64,000 bases of DNA, taken from contig CM065801.1 of the NCBI GenBank assembly GCA_033398695.1, positions 108,772,670 to 108,836,669 of the forward strand. Direction: 5' to 3'. This DNA is from Orobanche coerulescens. Taxonomy: Eukaryota; Streptophyta; Magnoliopsida; Lamiales; Orobanchaceae. The notes below the pieces were generated by a model that was given only the letters and a program-made list of their open reading frames with translations, searched no databases and was not told the DNA's origin. Both the position numbers and the translations under genes were made by a program. This document shows, in pieces, positions 59,734-64,000 of the stretch (within the stretch, counting starts at the first letter, position 1; the number at the start of each line of letters is the position of its first letter).

Positions 59734-60305
59734 TGTAATATCCGCAATTTTCGATTTTCGGTAAATTTCTTTTTTTCGGACGGAGTCCGTTTTGACGACT
59801 CGCTCATGACCGTTTCGTCATTCTGAGAATGATTAATTCTACACTTTTTGTCATCCGAGTTCGTTTCGGTGTCGTTTTGTTGAGTTCCGTGCTTTTTAGC
59901 GACTTTTCCGCGCTTGAGTTCGATTCTTGCGAATCTCGTTCGAAACTGCTGTTTCGAGTTTCCCGTAAGTCCGTTTAACTTTGTTAGACGTGTTGTGAAC
60001 TTCGGTTTGGTTATTCGATCACGTATCGTGATTTCCGGGCGTTTTGGGCCATTTTGTAATTTCTTGAAAGTTACGGGTATCCGTATCTATAATTGTTGTC
60101 TCGACCCGTTTCTTGGTCGCGTATGACTAATTATGGTATTATGTTTTCATTTCGGGCCGTTGATGTTGTCCGCGAACTTTTCGTCGTGTTCGTTCCGTAC
60201 GTTTTTGGAAATCGGGTCGTCGAGCACTGGTCGCATCGGCCGGACGGTTATGGATCGGCCGGACGATTGCGGGCACCGGCCGGACAGGTGCGGCAGGAAC
60301 CGGCG

Positions 60306-60726
60306 TAGCGCACGCTACTGCCGGAAGGCTGCGCGCGCTAACCGGCAGGTGTAGCGCACGCTATCGGCTGGCCTAGCGTACGCTATCGGGCCTGGGCAGA
60401 GGGATTCTGAGGTTCTGGACTCGGTCAGGATCGGCAGGTAGCGCACGCTGCTGTCGGTCGTAGCGCACGCTAACCGGCAGGGGTAGCGCACGCTGCCGGC
60501 CGACTAGCGTACGTTACCTGGGTAAGTTTGTTAGTCCAGTGGCTACTGGACAGGTCGGCTAGCGCGCGCAGGCTTCCGGCCGTAGCGCACGCTAGCGGGA
60601 GTCGGGTTGACGAGTCATGGTCGGCAGAATTGGTCGGTGGTGCCGGGTCATGCGGGCCATGGCCGAGAGTGCTCGGCCGGTACTGGCCGATAGCGCACGC
60701 TAGTCCGGGAAGGCTAGCGCACGCTA
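60306..60726. repeat. Palindrome array of LTR3, 12 units
   Basis: Units start at 60306, 60329, 60352, 60374; 60439, 60461, 60484, 60505; 60560, 60583; 60691, 60715. Pitch is 21-24 bp. Consensus TAGCGCACGCTA. AGTCCAGTGGCTACTGGAC lies between the second quartet and the first pair, as in element B. Confidence 0.92.
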
Positions 60727-60736
60727 GTTCCGGCCC

Positions 60737-60746
60737 AGTATATATA
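60737..60746 (+). promoter_or_regulatory. TATA box, LTR3
   Basis: TATATATATG about 11 bp after the last palindrome. Confidence 0.6.
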
Positions 60747-61830
60747 TGACAGACCAGCCACATTTCCCTTCGTTTTTCATTTCCTTCCTTCCCCGTCCGC
60801 GAATGGCGATTCATGGGTGACGAAGCCATGTTGTTTAACAACAAATCCATGAAGTTCTTGAGTCCATAACATCAATCAATCGTCCGTTATCATCCTTTGA
60901 TCCAGCGAATCAAGATAATCTTCCTTCGTGAATTTGGGGATTTTTGCATTTTCGTCCGATTCGTTCCGTGTTGTTGATTAATTCATGATAGGTATGATTA
61001 ATCTTGGTAGTATTGTTGTGTTTAACATCATTTAATCCATTGTTCTTTGTCGAATCGAAGTATATTTCTTGATTTCCTTCGAATTGACTATTTGGGGGAT
61101 TTATCCCCGATCTCGTTTTTCATCCGTTTTCGATGGATCGATTATGGTTAAATGATGTTTTTAAACATATTCTATAGATTGTATATCCATATTTCAACTT
61201 GGAATTCCGTTTTCGTGATTTGACGGAACGAATCGTGTTCTTGGCCGTTTTGGGGGAAATCCGTGAACTTTCGTCATTCGTTCTTTGAATTCAACGGCTT
61301 TGAGTCGTGTTATGGAATTCATTTCATTGTTATTATTTGTCCTTCGTAGTTTATGAACGTGAGTTGGCGTTCGGTGGAGTCGGCGGGTTCGTAGTCGGTT
61401 CGGGCCAACCTACTTCGGTCGATTCTCCGCGTTGTTCTTATTCGAGGGAAGTACCTTGCCCATACTTTTCTTATTTTATGGATATGATGATCGGTGATCG
61501 TCTTGGTGTGTTTGTTTGGTTGTTTGAAATGAAGTTTCAAAAGATTTTGGTTTGGCCTCGTTAAAGGCTTTCTTTCAAAATGCGTGTGTGTTTCGTGAAC
61601 GGCGTGTTTTGGGAATTGATTATGATTTGATTATTTTGAACGTTGAAGGATTTGATGATGATACTCCTATTGTTTAAAGTTATGGAATCGTGTATTCTGT
61701 ATTTAATCTTGTTATTGTGTTTTGAAGAGTTTGATAATGGTGTCGAGTTAATGGCCATCTCTAGTGAGTATTCTTAATGAACGTACATTCTTAGCATGTT
61801 AGTTTTGCATGAGTAATGTGTGTGTGTGTA

Positions 61831-61970
61831 TGCTCACTACGGGTTAGATCCGACGGGGTCTCGGTAGGGGTCCACAGAGACGTGGATCGACGAGCTTGCT
61901 TTTAACCACTACGGGTTAGATCCGACGGGGTCTCGGTAGGGGTCCACAGAGACGTGGATCGACGGTTAAT
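61831..61970 (+). repeat. Two-copy tandem repeat in LTR3
   Basis: Two nearly identical units with ACGGGTTAGATCCGACGGGG and CCACAGAGACGTGGATCGACG, joined by AGCTTGCTTTTAACC. Each could fold on itself. Confidence 0.85.
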
Positions 61971-62899
61971 TGTGGTGCATTTTACAAATGTGACTTATTT
62001 ATGGCATTTCCGGAAATGAGCGCTTTTGAACGGTTTTCATGATTGCATGCATTGACTAAGTGTGTAAGAGGTAAGTTGTTCGTTTGGCCTACTTGGCTAG
62101 GATGGCACTAGAGTATTTTGTTGTTTGTTTTAAATCCTTTATTTTTGGATTTTGATGTTGGGAGACGAACCTTGTGGTCGTTCTTGTGTACTGTAAGTTG
62201 ATGAGATTTGGGGCTAAAATCCCAATGGTTTTGTAAAAGTCGTTTTATGGATTTGGGGCTAAAATCCCAATGGTTTGGTTAATGTCATTTTTCAGAAAGT
62301 AAACCTCTGGGGCGGTGACCCCTTCTGTCTTTTGGATTTTGAAAAGTAGGATTTGATAATCCTAAATTGTTTTCTATTAAAACTCTCGATGGCATTCTAA
62401 ACCGTTTTATAAATTACTTCCATTGATTTATGATATTCCGATTTTGAAATGTTTTCTCAAACTCTTGCCTCGGGAAGTTCTTTTCGTTTCATTTGGACCT
62501 TTGAGGATCCTTGGTTATTGTTATTCGTGGAATGTGAATTGTATGGCTCGTATTTGCACTTTGTTCTTGCACTAGCAAAACAGTGGAGTTTTGCTAACCC
62601 CCGAGTATTCGGGGGGTGGATGTCTGTTTTTGCATTCAGGTTTTGGAGCATAACACAGGGTCGGCACGAAGGATGATGAAAGATGATCGATACTAATCAC
62701 ATGAGGAACCGTACATCGTGTGTTGGTTCAGTTGTACTTTATTTTCCGCTGCTATATTGTTCCCGTTGTACGGGTGTGGTTGTATTTTGTCCCCTGCGTG
62801 GGCATGAGTTGTATGTAATTGTGGAAAGACCAAATCGGTCTACTGAGTCATTTTAGCCTGAAAGGCATGGTTGAGTTGTTATGTGTCGTTACCAGCCTG

Positions 62900-62924
62900 G
62901 TAGATCCTTGAGGAAAGGTTCTAC
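62900..62924 (+). other. LTR-terminal hairpin, LTR3
   Basis: GTAGATCCTT and AAGGTTCTAC pair around GAGGA, followed by GGCGTGTAAT. Confidence 0.65.
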
Positions 62925-62961
62925 GGCGTGTAATATCCCTGAGCGGATTGGGGGTGTTACA

Positions 62962-63003
62962 TGAATACAGATGAAATACACCGTAATAAATCCGGATATT
63001 ACA
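62962..63003 (-). repeat. Element C 5' LTR remnant, piece 3 (terminus)
   Basis: Last 42 bp of the LTR, ending GGATATTACA, directly before the ATATA duplication. Confidence 0.9.
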
Positions 63004-64000
63004 ATATAGTTCCAAAGAAATCTGGCATAACTGTAATCACGAATGAAGAAAATGAACTTGTTCCAACCAGAATTCAAACTGGATGGAGAGTCTGTATTGA
63101 TTACAGAAAATTGAACTCTGTTACAAGAAAAGATCACTTTCCACTTCCTTTTATTGATTAAATGCTAGAAAGGTTAGCCGGTCATGCTTATTATTGTTTT
63201 CTTGATGGATATTCCGGCTATAACCAAATTCCCATTGCTCCTGAAGATCAAGAAAAAACTACTTTTACCTGTCCTTTCGTCACTTTTGCTTACCGACGAA
63301 TGCCATTTGGTCGGTGTAATGCACCTGCTACTTTTCAGCGGTGTATGATGAGCATTTTCTCTGACATGGTTGAGCGGTTTTTGGAAATTTTTATGGATGA
63401 TTTTTCTGTATTCGGGTCTAGCTTTGATGAATGTTTACACCACTTAACCCAAGTGTTGGTTAGATGTAGGAGAAGAATCTTGTCCTAAACTGGGAAAAAT
63501 GTCATTTTATGGTTAAAAAGGGAATTGTCTTAGGACATGTTATTTCTGAAAAAGGAATTGAGGTGGACAAATCTAAAGTTGATTTAATATCCAGTCTTCC
63601 ACCCCCACGAACGATTAAAGAAATTCGGTCATTCTTAGGCCATGCTGGTTTTTACCGTCGATTCATCAAAGATTTTAGCAAAATCTCAAGGCCATTATGT
63701 AATTTACTTTCAATAGACACACCTTTCGTATTTGATGATCATTGTCTAAAAGCTTTTAAGACACTTAAATCTATGTTGAGTTCTGCACCTATCATCAAAT
63801 CTCCAAACTGGAATCTTCCTTTTGAAATAATGTGCGATGCATCCGACAATGCCGTTGGTGTAGTATTGGGTCAAAGAGAAAATAAATTGCCAACTGTAAT
63901 ATATTATGCAAGCAGAACTCTAAATGATGCCCAATTAAATTATTCTACAACTGAAAAAGAATTGCTTGCAGTCGTTTTTGCCTTAGACAAATTTCGACCT
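63004..64000 (+). pseudogene. Athila-type reverse transcriptase and RNase H (runs off window)
   Basis: Resumes the pol frame cut at 47648 (VPKKSGITV). RT blocks: CIDYRKLNSVTRKDHFPLPF, YCFLDGYSGYNQIPIAPEDQ, YRRMPFGRCNAPATFQR and the catalytic FMDDFSVFG. A TAA at 63159-63161 replaces a codon in PFID-MLERLAGH, and a frameshift lies near 63470. After it RSFLGHAGFYRRFIKDFSK and RNase H (CDASDNAVGVVLGQ, TEKELLAVVFA) are readable. The FMDD box and overall wording are typical of Athila. The element continues past 64000. Confidence 0.9.

Larger units (their letters stand above)
59734..62961 (+). repeat. Solo LTR3, 3.2 kb
   Basis: Complete LTR from TGTAATATCCGC to GGTGTTACA with TGAAT duplications (59729-59733 and 62962-62966). 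Palindromes 60306-60726, TATA 60737, two-copy tandem repeat 61831-61970, acceptor-like ATTCAG|G at 62639 and hairpin 62900-62924. The expected donor position near 60915 reads AAG|ATAATC, so the GT is lost. GGGGCTAAAATCCCAATGG is repeated near 62210 and 62251. Confidence 0.92.
47649..63003 (-). mobile_element. Chromovirus C (Ty3/gypsy) with three nested LTRs
   Basis: A minus-strand element close to A: 3' LTR 47649-50018, polypurine tract 50019, pol 50054-53170, gag-protease to 54704. Its leader is cut at 54863, the primer site is absent, and the 5' LTR survives only as pieces at 56667-56902, 59166-59733 and 62962-63003. ATATA flanks the whole, inside the Athila-type RT. Confidence 0.9.

Noticed and set aside
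60470..60850. Minus-strand frame of 126 codons in LTR3
   Set aside because: It reads through the palindrome array and TATA region, and no known domain appears.

Overview
This is plant nuclear repeat DNA, almost certainly from a flowering plant. I see no intact host gene, and no tRNA, rRNA or CRISPR. Nearly every base belongs to long terminal repeat (LTR) retrotransposons inserted into one another, plus one large CACTA DNA transposon carrying broken exons of host genes. Plant signs are the initiator-tRNA-Met-type and Athila-type primer sites, Ty1/copia and chromodomain-bearing Ty3/gypsy proteins, a CACTA transposon, and GT-AG exons of a SEC31-like gene.

Left stack (1-38712), oldest to youngest: a plus-oriented chromovirus-type LTR (1-3451) is cut by minus-strand Copia-1 (LTR 3452-5379, coding remnants to 8409). 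Minus-strand Copia-2 (LTR 8410-10265) lies in the Copia-1 gag. Copia-2 is split by minus-strand chromovirus A (11774-37425, target duplication TTGAG). A is split by a CACTA transposon (17309-33239, duplication ATA). The CACTA is split by plus-strand chromovirus B (19290-29415, duplication GGCGG). Removing the CACTA arithmetically leaves the gag-protease and polymerase frames of A in phase.

Right stack (38713-64000): a plus-strand gypsy element E (LTR ending 41899, primer site 41904, gag 42589-42993) is cut by an Athila-type element (LTR 42994-44320, coding from 44867). This is split by minus-strand chromovirus C (47649-63003, duplication ATATA). The 5' LTR of C is damaged and holds three plus-oriented solo LTRs: LTR1 (54864-56666, truncated), LTR2 (56903-59165, duplication TAAGG) and LTR3 (59734-62961, duplication TGAAT). 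Athila reverse transcriptase resumes at 63004 and runs off the window.

The most striking signal is in the chromovirus LTRs. Upstream of the TATA box each carries an array of 12-14 bp palindromes grouped mostly in fours (or pairs) at a pitch of about 21-24 bp, with the last palindrome usually 8-12 bp from TATA. The spacing is conserved but the palindrome is not: TAGCGYRCGCTA in A, B, C, LTR3 and the left-end LTR; TTACGGCCGTAA in LTR2; GTGCCGCGGCAC in LTR1. A, C and the left-end LTR have a second array about 1 kb downstream. These LTRs also share splice-donor and acceptor-like sites at matching positions, and a covarying hairpin near the LTR 3' end. No coding copy here is intact: all carry stops, frameshifts, deletions or insertions.
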